Part shown: positions 1 to 7,460 of the stretch, in pieces | Position numbering within the stretch: position 1 is the first letter of the stretch | How the letters are laid out: each line of letters starts with the position of its first letter | DNA from: Aliiroseovarius sp. Z3 | GTDB taxonomy: Bacteria > Pseudomonadota > Alphaproteobacteria > Rhodobacterales > Rhodobacteraceae | Reading direction: 5' to 3' | Assembly (NCBI RefSeq): GCF_029105185.1 | Contig: NZ_JAFMZK010000006.1 | Location: 124,001-188,000, forward strand | Length of the DNA: 64,000 bases | Translations under genes and position numbers: made by a program | Notes under the pieces: generated by a model | What the model saw: only the letters and a program-made list of their open reading frames with translations | What the model was told of the DNA's origin: nothing | Database searches by the model: none

Positions 1-8
1 GAGGGCAC

Positions 9-1085
9 ATGTCCAGTTTTGATAAGCAGATTCGTGAAAGCCAGGCGCAGGTGGAAGAGGCGCAGGCGAAAATTTCCGAACTGACCACACGGATCGAAAC
101 CGCGCGTGCGAAAGCCGCCAGCGGGGAAGATATCTCGATCGATATCGAAAACGCGACTCTGGACGATGTGCATGCCCACACCGAAGCGATGAACGCCAAC
201 ATTGCTGAACTTATCATGGGGCTGGATGATGTGACGTCGGGGTTCTCGTCGGATTTCGATCAGATGCGGTCAAAAACCGGCTGGGAAACCTTCGTTGGGA
301 TTTTCTCGAAGGGTAAATCTGAAAGCATGCGGCAGGAGCGGATGCGCACGGCGTCGATCGACGACAAGTTGCAAGAGCTGATCGCGCAGTCGGATTCGAT
401 TGTGAACCTTCTGGAAGGTCAACTGGCGATGCTGAACGAGCAGAAGGAAAAGGTCGGCGAGAACCTGACCGCCACGCTGGATGAACGTGAGATGACGGTG
501 GGCGAGCTGGAAGCCCTGCGCGCCGAAATCCTTGGCATGGACCCCAAGATCATCGAGCTTGAGAACAAGATTGCCAACGAACAGGACGCCGCCAAGCGCA
601 CGCAGTTGGAGACCCAACTGGCCGATCTGAACAGCCAATACAACGAGATGGTGCAGGAAGAGCAAGTGAAGCTTGCCAAGTCGCAGACGCTCGAGCGCTA
701 TATCGAGAAGGGCAAAACCTGGGTCGACAGCTTGCAGAACCAAGCCGCGACGCAGATGGTGCTGATCAACAAGCTGCAGACAGACACCAAGCAGCGCGTG
801 GTGCTGTATGATGCGCTGACCAAGTCGCTCAAGACCGCGCAGCAGCAGGACGTTGCCCACCGCATCAACGAGATCGGCGTCGAGACCGACAAGGAAGCCC
901 AAGCTGCGATGGCCGCGATTGGGACGGCGACGAACCAGCGCATGGCCGACATGATGGAAGCCCACGAAGACCAGATGGTCTTTGCCCGTGACGTGCTGGA
1001 GCAAAAGGCCAAAGCCGACGAACGCTTCGCTCGCCGCTTCGCCGAGATCGTCGAGAAGCACGACAAGAACCTGTATGGGCAATAA
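9..1085 (+). CDS. Coiled-coil cytosolic protein, loosely TelA-like
   Basis: 358 residues with no signal peptide or membrane segment. The protein is almost entirely charged helix: heptad-like stretches cover roughly residues 5-35 and 125-245, and a second helical part (about 250-355) is rich in Ala, Gln and Glu. A short GWETF-VGIFSKGKSE stretch near residue 95 interrupts the helices. The overall pattern reminds me of TelA/toxic-anion-resistance proteins, but I see no diagnostic motif, so this is only a suggestion. The ATG follows a GAGGG ribosome binding site at the very edge of the window, so more operon genes may lie upstream. It is the first visible gene of a run that includes an AAA ATPase, which suggests a structural or adaptor role there. 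Confidence 0.6.
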   Translation: MSSFDKQIRESQAQVEEAQAKISELTTRIETARAKAASGEDISIDIENATLDDVHAHTEAMNANIAELIMGLDDVTSGFSSDFDQMRSKTGWETFVGIFSKGKSESMRQERMRTASIDDKLQELIAQSDSIVNLLEGQLAMLNEQKEKVGENLTATLDEREMTVGELEALRAEILGMDPKIIELENKIANEQDAAKRTQLETQLADLNSQYNEMVQEEQVKLAKSQTLERYIEKGKTWVDSLQNQAATQMVLINKLQTDTKQRVVLYDALTKSLKTAQQQDVAHRINEIGVETDKEAQAAMAAIGTATNQRMADMMEAHEDQMVFARDVLEQKAKADERFARRFAEIVEKHDKNLYGQ

Positions 1086-1091
1086 CGTCCT

Positions 1092-1484
1092 ATGAGGAGC
1101 AGTTTGTGGGCATTATCAGCGTGGGTGGGTGTATCCCTGCTTTCGTTGATTGTGCTCATGGCATTTGATTGGGTTACAAGTGCAGAAATCGACTGGACGT
1201 TGGTTGAAACACTTTTCTTGATAGTTGTTGCCATTCCGGTTGTGTGTGTGCTTGCGTTTTGGGTGATGTTCACAATCCTAGCGCCCCTGATGGCTTGGGG
1301 CACTTGGCATTACTTCAGCTTCATCGCTGCGGTATTTCCAATCCTGCTCCTTCGCCGTCTTAGAGACTTCGTTCATCGAGAGTTGCTTGCAGATACGATC
1401 TGGATGGTTTCAGGGCGAAACGGTATGGCAGCGAAGGTTCGGCAGAGGTTGCTAGATTCAGATGCAAGGATGATCCGTGACTAA
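1092..1484 (+). CDS. Small integral membrane protein, unassigned
   Basis: 130 residues. The first about 90 are mostly hydrophobic and could form three membrane segments (about 4-25, 38-62 and 66-90). A basic C-terminal tail follows, starting LLRRLRDFVHREL. I do not recognise the family. It begins 6 bases after the coiled-coil gene and overlaps the next gene by 8 bases. Base composition is visibly more AT-rich than either neighbour and the codon choice is less biased, which suggests later acquisition into the junction. No good ribosome binding site precedes the ATG, so translation may depend on coupling to the upstream gene. Confidence 0.5.
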   Translation: MRSSLWALSAWVGVSLLSLIVLMAFDWVTSAEIDWTLVETLFLIVVAIPVVCVLAFWVMFTILAPLMAWGTWHYFSFIAAVFPILLLRRLRDFVHRELLADTIWMVSGRNGMAAKVRQRLLDSDARMIRD

Positions 1485-2646
1485 CGACATCAAAACCTCC
1501 GAACGCACATCCGCGGGTTTCGCCCCGCGCGACCATGCCGAGTTGACGGACACACAGATCACGCGGCGCTATTTCTCGAAATTCGAGAAGATCACCGCGC
1601 ATCTGGCCCGTGTGGCCGGACAGATGGAGGTCGAGGGCAATCTGACACGGGACGAGGTCGATGTGCTGGCCCGATACGTGATCAAGCTGGGCCTTAGCTT
1701 CAAGGCGCTGGCGAACAAGTACCATATGTCCGAAACGGCCTATGGGCTGGGCGGCAAGACGCTGACCTTTGATCGTCGCGACAGCGGGTTTCCGATCCAT
1801 GCGGAGCTGCTCCAGATGGCATCCGACGCCGCGCAGGCGGACACGCATCTGAAGGGTATGGCCTCCGCCCGCGATCTGAAAAGCCAGATGGTAAGCCAGA
1901 TTGTCGGCGATCTGAGCGTGCCGAAGAAGCTGCAATACGCTCTGTCGCAGCGGCTCTATTACGAGGAACTCCAGCGCGGCGACTTGTTCTGGCCGCAGAT
2001 GCACCCGGATGTGATCTGGCGCATGAACAAGGGCGAAGGTCGCGACACGCGCCGCGTTTATCTGGCCCATTGGGCCGTTTACGACAGCGAGGTGAACCTG
2101 CCCACAATCTATCTGATGGAGCTTGAAGACACAGGCCGTACAGCCCTGCCCAAGGATGAACGCCGTTGGCCGCAGATGCAGTCACATCTGATGGCGCAGT
2201 CGATGGCGGGGTTACAACTGGTGACCATCGCCACCGGGTTCGACAAGGATTTCGATGAACTGCATCCGAAACGTCTGCGCCGCTTCCATGTCGGCCCGAT
2301 GTACAGCCACACGTTCACGCGCCAAACCGGCCCGCTGCGCGAGGTGTTGGAGCAGGCGAAAAGCCCGCCCGGCGAAGACTGGGCGCTGGCCTGGACGGTG
2401 GAAGAGTTGAAAAGCGCGTCCGTGAAGGAAGAGAAATCCGGCTGGTTCGGCAAGGTAGAACGTCAGGTCTTTGCGCTCGATCCGTTTGCCGGGGCGGGAT
2501 CGGGGATCGGCGCGACCAGCATGGAACGCGCCATCATCATGCCCGAACGTCCGTTTCAGGTGCTTGCCGAAAAGAACCCCGCCGGGTTCCACGACGTACG
2601 AAAATTTGTGGTCAGCCCGGGTGGCCGGGTGCTGTCCTACCGTTGA
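1477..2646 (+). CDS. Conserved-looking hypothetical protein of the AAA cluster
   Basis: 389 residues, soluble, no signal peptide. The GTG start at 1477 lies inside the end of the preceding gene. An N-terminal helical part (about 20-160) resembles a DNA-binding or adaptor bundle, including a SFKALANKYHMSE stretch that could be helix-turn-helix-like, but I cannot confirm this. The C-terminal part is mixed alpha/beta (for example VYLAHWAVYDSEVNLPTIYL) and ends with a short Gly/Ser-rich segment. No catalytic motif is recognised. It lies 16 bases before the AAA ATPase gene, with GGAGT before that gene's ATG, so the two are probably co-translated partners. Confidence 0.6.
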   Translation: MTNDIKTSERTSAGFAPRDHAELTDTQITRRYFSKFEKITAHLARVAGQMEVEGNLTRDEVDVLARYVIKLGLSFKALANKYHMSETAYGLGGKTLTFDRRDSGFPIHAELLQMASDAAQADTHLKGMASARDLKSQMVSQIVGDLSVPKKLQYALSQRLYYEELQRGDLFWPQMHPDVIWRMNKGEGRDTRRVYLAHWAVYDSEVNLPTIYLMELEDTGRTALPKDERRWPQMQSHLMAQSMAGLQLVTIATGFDKDFDELHPKRLRRFHVGPMYSHTFTRQTGPLREVLEQAKSPPGEDWALAWTVEELKSASVKEEKSGWFGKVERQVFALDPFAGAGSGIGATSMERAIIMPERPFQVLAEKNPAGFHDVRKFVVSPGGRVLSYR

Positions 2647-2662
2647 TATTTAGGAGTATTCG

Positions 2663-4594
2663 ATGTCTCACCCCGCTGATCTGATGGAGCTTCGCGAAGA
2701 GGAAATCCGCGCGCATTACGCGGCTGCGGCAGGCCATCTGGATGGGTTTGATCACACGCCCCGGATCGCCAAACCCAAGGAAGCCCCTAAGGCGGAACGC
2801 AGCCCCGGTATCGGGCGGGCGCGGCGGTTCCGGTCGACCACGCCGGGGCTGGTGACACGCTCCACCGCGCGGCCCGAAGGGGTGCATTTGGTCGAGCGGA
2901 TCGAAAGCTCGGACGGGGATGATCCGCTTGTTTCGCCAATGCAGGCCACGGTCCTGCACACCCTGCGCCGCGCCATCGCGATAGCGCTGGCCGTGGGCGA
3001 GGGGTTTGCCGAGCAGACTGAACTCGCCGCCCTCCGTCGCGCAAACCTTGAGGGGCGCTTGGGGGCAGACAAATCCGCTGCGTTTTCCGAACTCTTGACC
3101 GCCGAGGCGCTGATCGTCCTTTACGTCTTCGGCAACGCGACATCCTATCTGCTGGCCGGTCACGCCAGTGAAACCTCGATCGAGGTCGGCGCGGTGGAAG
3201 AAATCCTGACCGACAACGCCCCGCTTGCCCTGAACGGAGCGCTGTGGGAACTGGATCAGGAACTGGCCACCTTCGTCACGTCCGAAGACAAGCTCGTCCC
3301 GACCGTTCTGGCCTTTGTTGAACAGTTGATGGAGAAAGTCGCGCTTCGCGCCCAGACCGCCAGCCACCTTGGCCCGTTCACCTCGGCCAATTACCGGGTC
3401 GAAGCTGACGACCTGACCATCTCGGGCTTCACGCCCTCCCGCGCCCATCGCGGCTCGAAGCTGACGATGACCTTCAAGAAACCGAACGAGGTCGTGGGCA
3501 ACCACATCGCCAAATATCAGGCAATGAAGCTCAGCAAAATGCTGATGGCCTATGACTTCGACCGCAAGCTGAACCCGTTTGCCGAGCTTGGCGGCTTCAT
3601 CTTCACCTTCATGGGCGACGGCAAGCCGGGCACCGGGAAGACCACGTTGATCCAGATGATGGCCGGGCTGATCAATGACTATTGCGCGGTGGCGGGCTAT
3701 CCGTTCCGCTATCAGAACTTCGGCATCGACAATATCGACAGCTATCAGGGCAAGTCGGGGCAGAATGCGAAGGCCTTCATCAACAATGTGCTCGACCCCA
3801 ACGTGATCGGCTTTGGCACCGTGGATGACATCGACCAGATCGCGGGCAAGCGGGGGGATCGCCAGTCGTCAGCGGGCCAGCAAGAGGTCACGGCGGTCCT
3901 GATGGAAAGCTTCGCGGGCGCCAACACCGTGGTGCGCGGCAACTGCACCTTCGGCATGTTCTCGAACTATCCCGAGAATGTGGACGATGCGCTCCGCCAA
4001 CGCGCCGGCGCGCGCTTCTTGGTGGACGGTCCGCAAACCCGCGAGGATTATATCGACATCCTGCATCTGCTCATGGGCAAGAACCACGACATCCCGCTTG
4101 GGAACCACGACCTGTACGGCGCGCAGGAAATTAAATCCGCCGTCGCACGCAGTTTCGAGGCGCATAACAAGCCGCAAGAAACCGGCCTGATGAACGTCTT
4201 TGACAAGGTCTATGACCAGATCGGGGAACTGGACGACATTGCCAAAATCGGCACCTATCTGAAAGGCATTCAAGAAGCCGACGAACGCTTCACAGGCCGC
4301 TCGATCAAGAACATCACCGACGCGGTAAAAGTCCGCGCGATGGATTTTGAACTGCCCGACGAATGGATGGAAAAACCCGAGCTGTTCTTGGTCAAAGACT
4401 ATGACACCAAGAAAGACATGATCGCCGAGCTGCGCGTCCCCATCACCACCGACATGGTGATCCAAGAGGTCAACCGCTACGCCGATTCCGAGTTCCGCTA
4501 TGCCGACAAATCCGACGAGGTCGCGATTGAAGCGATGGTCCGCGACTTTACCCGTCAGGAAGAGGCGAAGAAGCGGTATTTGGAGGGGAAGTGA
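2663..4594 (+). CDS. AAA-type ATPase, core of unassigned cluster
   Basis: 643 residues. A P-loop is visible as KPGTGKTT at residues 321-328, followed by a Walker B-like VIGFGTVDDIDQ at 381-392. A plausible sensor/arginine-finger region follows (about 415-455, NCTFGMFSNYPENVDDALRQR). Residues 1-310 precede the ATPase and include a basic, Pro-rich stretch (about 35-75) and helical regions. The C-terminal 150 residues are helical. This is consistent with a hexamer-forming AAA+ remodeller, but the substrate is unknown. It is the only obvious enzyme in the run from 9 to 7405 and probably powers whatever that cluster does. The TGA is directly followed by the GTG of the next gene. Confidence 0.75.
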   Translation: MSHPADLMELREEEIRAHYAAAAGHLDGFDHTPRIAKPKEAPKAERSPGIGRARRFRSTTPGLVTRSTARPEGVHLVERIESSDGDDPLVSPMQATVLHTLRRAIAIALAVGEGFAEQTELAALRRANLEGRLGADKSAAFSELLTAEALIVLYVFGNATSYLLAGHASETSIEVGAVEEILTDNAPLALNGALWELDQELATFVTSEDKLVPTVLAFVEQLMEKVALRAQTASHLGPFTSANYRVEADDLTISGFTPSRAHRGSKLTMTFKKPNEVVGNHIAKYQAMKLSKMLMAYDFDRKLNPFAELGGFIFTFMGDGKPGTGKTTLIQMMAGLINDYCAVAGYPFRYQNFGIDNIDSYQGKSGQNAKAFINNVLDPNVIGFGTVDDIDQIAGKRGDRQSSAGQQEVTAVLMESFAGANTVVRGNCTFGMFSNYPENVDDALRQRAGARFLVDGPQTREDYIDILHLLMGKNHDIPLGNHDLYGAQEIKSAVARSFEAHNKPQETGLMNVFDKVYDQIGELDDIAKIGTYLKGIQEADERFTGRSIKNITDAVKVRAMDFELPDEWMEKPELFLVKDYDTKKDMIAELRVPITTDMVIQEVNRYADSEFRYADKSDEVAIEAMVRDFTRQEEAKKRYLEGK

Positions 4595-5092
4595 GTGGGG
4601 GGCTTCGAATTTTTAGATAGCTGGAACACTTGGATATCAAGTCACATAGAGCTTTTGACTATCATTGGAGCCCCCTTGGTGACATTAATTGTGACTACTT
4701 TGGTGAGCCGCTCATCTGAACGTCGAGCCACTAAAGACAGGCAAGAGGCCCGTGATTTACAACGCGCTATGAAGATAGCTGAATTTCGAAGAGAATGGAT
4801 CGAAGCACTTAGAACAGAGTTTATTGAGGTGCTAGCGCATTTGGAAGACAAACCGCGCGACGATGTTAAGCAAACAGATGGTTTCAAGCGATCTGTTAAT
4901 AGAATTGCCCTCTTAGTAAACCATAGTGACGCAGATGCCTTGGACATAGTCACAGAACTCAGAATAGTGGTTGCTGCATTGAGGGATGGAGAAGCTGTCA
5001 ATACTGGCGAGCTAATCGCGAAAATGAGAGCATTTCTGAAGAAGGAGTGGGAAAAGCTGAAGGATGAAATCAAATTGACGTCGGCAATATGA
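4595..5092 (+). CDS. Single-pass membrane protein with helical cytosolic domain
   Basis: 165 residues from a GTG immediately after the ATPase stop codon, with GGAGGGG six bases upstream. One hydrophobic segment (about residues 17-38, LLTIIGAPLVTLIVTTLVS) is followed by basic residues and a long amphipathic helical cytosolic part (about 45-165). Small proteins with this layout are common next to defence and stress systems, but the layout alone does not assign a function. The gene is clearly AT-richer than both neighbours. Its TGA overlaps the ATG of the next gene (ATGA), so it is an exact fit in the junction. It looks like a separate acquisition relative to the surrounding operon. Confidence 0.55.
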   Translation: MGGFEFLDSWNTWISSHIELLTIIGAPLVTLIVTTLVSRSSERRATKDRQEARDLQRAMKIAEFRREWIEALRTEFIEVLAHLEDKPRDDVKQTDGFKRSVNRIALLVNHSDADALDIVTELRIVVAALRDGEAVNTGELIAKMRAFLKKEWEKLKDEIKLTSAI

Positions 5093-6450
5093 AACGCCTC
5101 ATCCAACGCGGCCTTATGTTTGGCAATCTGATCCGGGTCGACAGCCCGGCGCTGATCGAGCGGTATAACCGCGCGCTGCACTCGCTTGCGGGCAAGCGCA
5201 CGGGGCTTTCCGAATTCCACATCGACATCTCCGGCTTCTCGCCCGAGATCGGGGAGGAGTTCAAAGACCCGCTCTACCTTAACCCCAATGGCTGCAACCG
5301 GCAGTTCATCATTCTGACGGTGGACCAGAAGAAGGCGCCGCTGCTGAATGCTATGTTCTCGACCTCGCGCGGGATCCTGCGGCAGTTCATTGCGGATAAC
5401 GAGGCGAAGCTGTTTGCGTTGACCGCCCATGACGCGGTGGCGGGGGAGCTGATGAACTCGGTCTATGACATCTCGGATCCGTCGCGTCTGTTCGACATCC
5501 GCAAGATCGTGATCGAGGCCGACACGACCCAAAGCCACGTGAAAAACGCGCGCGTGCTGGCCGAGAAAATCGACTATTTCCAGACTGCGCCGAACGCCTG
5601 GTATGACGATGATCTGATCGCCGAAATGATCGACCTGGCTCGCGAAACCGGGGACGTGACCAAGGTTCCGGTCGATCTGGGCGTGCAGGAATACGAACAG
5701 GGCAATTTCTGGACGGCGCATTTTGGTGGGCTGTATATCTTCCGCGATGTGGAAAACCCCGCCATGATCGTGTCGGGCGACAAGACACGGCTGGCCATGC
5801 CGCCGCCCGGCAAGGTGCTGGACACGAGTGAGGCGAACCGGCTGGCGGGCTTCCTGATCCGCAACGATCTGGTCGAACCCGTGGTGCGGGAACGGGGCGA
5901 CGCCAGCGCCGCGATCCTGCGCCAGAAGATGGAGTTCATTCTGGTCGATGCCGCCACCAGCGCGGGGCTTGATCTGGGCGATATGTCCTCGCGCACCCTG
6001 CGGCATGTGGCGCAGCGCATGGGATCGCATCTGCCAGATGCGTTTCGCGGTCTGGCCGCGATGGTGCGCTGGGCCGAAGCGGGTGGGCAATGGCCGCGGA
6101 TCGACAGCCGCCATCCGTCCTATTTCTATACCCTGCGCGCGCGGCCCGATCACCCCGACCGCGACCTGATCAACCGGCTGCTGTCCGAGCTGGCACCGAT
6201 GGATTTCCGGCAATTGTTCATCTGCCACAAGGAGCTTTTCTATGCTGCATATGCCACATGGCCTGATGAAAAGCGTGAGTTTGTGGCAGAATTCCTGCAT
6301 CGTGATTATATGGCAAACAAGGCCGGAGCGCGGGAGGCGCTGTTTGGAGGGCGGAAAGAGCCGTTGAAAGTGCCGCGAACCGCCCGCACACGGACGCGTG
6401 ACGAGATCATCGAGATCGTTGGTCCGTGGGGCGCAGTTAAGAGGAGGTAA
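5089..6450 (+). CDS. Hypothetical protein, possibly DUF6638 family
   Basis: 453 residues, soluble, no signal peptide. The N-terminus (MKRLIQRGLMFGNLIRVDSP) and overall length match my memory of a family labelled DUF6638 in Rhodobacteraceae, but I cannot verify this here. Mixed alpha/beta for the first 300 residues, then helical, ending in a basic Arg-rich tail (about 425-453). No nucleotide-binding or catalytic motif is evident. It starts by ATGA overlap with the preceding membrane-protein gene and is followed after 2 bases by a small membrane protein gene. Base composition returns to the GC-rich style of the ATPase gene, so it belongs to the original operon. Confidence 0.6.
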   Translation: MKRLIQRGLMFGNLIRVDSPALIERYNRALHSLAGKRTGLSEFHIDISGFSPEIGEEFKDPLYLNPNGCNRQFIILTVDQKKAPLLNAMFSTSRGILRQFIADNEAKLFALTAHDAVAGELMNSVYDISDPSRLFDIRKIVIEADTTQSHVKNARVLAEKIDYFQTAPNAWYDDDLIAEMIDLARETGDVTKVPVDLGVQEYEQGNFWTAHFGGLYIFRDVENPAMIVSGDKTRLAMPPPGKVLDTSEANRLAGFLIRNDLVEPVVRERGDASAAILRQKMEFILVDAATSAGLDLGDMSSRTLRHVAQRMGSHLPDAFRGLAAMVRWAEAGGQWPRIDSRHPSYFYTLRARPDHPDRDLINRLLSELAPMDFRQLFICHKELFYAAYATWPDEKREFVAEFLHRDYMANKAGAREALFGGRKEPLKVPRTARTRTRDEIIEIVGPWGAVKRR

Positions 6451-6452
6451 CG

Positions 6453-6719
6453 ATGGGGTTGGTGCGACTTGTCATTTTTGGGTTTATCGGGCTGAGCATC
6501 GTCTATGTGCTGGTCAGCCTGTATTCCCGGTCGGTCCGGTTAGAGAAACTGGAAGATCAATGGGCCGAGGAACATCCCGATGGCGACGAAACCGACCGCG
6601 AAGCGTGGTTGCGCGAGGGGATGGAGGATTACAAGAGAAGCTTCCGTCCCAAGCTGATCCTGCTGGTCTATGTGATCCCTGCGATCTTCGTTCTGATGTC
6701 TCTTATCCTAATTAACTGA
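6453..6719 (+). CDS. Small two-segment membrane protein
   Basis: 88 residues with hydrophobic segments at about 4-22 and 68-87, joined by a charged, acidic loop (about 30-60, including EEHPDGDETDRE). GAGGAGG stands just before the ATG, a strong ribosome binding site. The gene is wedged between the 453-residue protein and the DUF1523 gene with gaps of 2 and 8 bases, so it is almost certainly translated. No family is recognised. The hairpin topology with an acidic loop would suit a small subunit of a membrane complex with the DUF1523 protein. That is inference. Confidence 0.6.
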   Translation: MGLVRLVIFGFIGLSIVYVLVSLYSRSVRLEKLEDQWAEEHPDGDETDREAWLREGMEDYKRSFRPKLILLVYVIPAIFVLMSLILIN

Positions 6720-6727
6720 GGTTCTCC

Positions 6728-7405
6728 ATGCGCCGTTTTCGTATCATCATCCGCAGCCTGATTTTCCTGATCCTGTTCGGCGTGTTTCACTATGTCCTGC
6801 CCCAGCATGACGTGGTGCGGGTCGTGAATACCTATCAGGAACGGCAGGACTTGGGGGATTGGACTCGCATTTTCTGGTCGAAGCCGGACGATCAGTCCGC
6901 AACGCTGGTCAACCGCGATGTGCAGTTTATCCAGACCAGAAAGAAAAAGACCTATCTTCTGGGGTTCATCCGCACCGATGCGGAAGAGGTCATGGTGTAT
7001 CGCAACGAAGACACCGGCTGGGGCTGGCCGTTCTACTTCAAGTTTGACACCGCCAACTTGCAAACCGAGGCCGACGACCTGCAATCCACCGCCGAGAACC
7101 CGAAATGGGCGGTCGTCACGCATTACGGGTGGCGCAACGAGTTGATCTCAGCGTTCCCCAACGCGGTTGCCATTCGCCCTGTAACGGGGCCGGATGTGAC
7201 CATCATTCCGTGGTTCAATATCCTGTTCTTCTTGGTGTTGGCGGTCATCATAGGGTTCGTCCGCGCCCTTTGGCGGCAGTTCCGCGAACGGTCTATTGAT
7301 CCGGCTCTGGAAGACGCGGGCGAGGCTTGGGAGGCCGTAGACGCCCGCGCCGACGAAGCGCGGGGCCGGTTCTCGCGCTGGTTGGGATCGTGGCGTAAGA
7401 AGTGA
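6728..7405 (+). CDS. DUF1523 family membrane protein
   Basis: 225 residues: N-terminal membrane segment (about 5-24), a conserved extracytoplasmic-type domain (about 30-155), a second membrane segment (about 160-180), then a basic/acidic tail. The features FHYVLPQHDVVRVVNTYQER, DTGWGWPFYFKFDTANL and THYGWRNE match the DUF1523 family as I remember it from Rhodobacteraceae. Function is unknown in the family. It is the last gene of the AAA cluster and is followed by a strong terminator, so it is probably part of the same transcript and may be its envelope-facing component. Confidence 0.75.
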   Translation: MRRFRIIIRSLIFLILFGVFHYVLPQHDVVRVVNTYQERQDLGDWTRIFWSKPDDQSATLVNRDVQFIQTRKKKTYLLGFIRTDAEEVMVYRNEDTGWGWPFYFKFDTANLQTEADDLQSTAENPKWAVVTHYGWRNELISAFPNAVAIRPVTGPDVTIIPWFNILFFLVLAVIIGFVRALWRQFRERSIDPALEDAGEAWEAVDARADEARGRFSRWLGSWRKK

Positions 7406-7416
7406 CACAACAAAAG

Positions 7417-7446
7417 CGCCGCGCAGAAGTCCTGCGCGGCGTTTTT
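7417..7446. terminator. Rho-independent terminator after the AAA cluster
   Basis: A perfect 10-base stem, CGCCGCGCAG (7417-7426) and CTGCGCGGCG (7432-7441), with loop AAGTC and a following T run. It lies between the convergent DUF1523 and aldehyde dehydrogenase genes. The minus-strand side has an AACAAAAG flank that gives T-rich sequence there too, so it may work in both directions. Confidence 0.9.
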
Positions 7447-7460
7447 CGTTTCGGCATCGG

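Noticed and set aside
4642-6300. 552-codon minus-strand open frame across the 453-residue gene
   Set aside because: Crosses two plus-strand genes, has His/Arg/Gln-rich translation typical of shadows, and no ribosome binding site.
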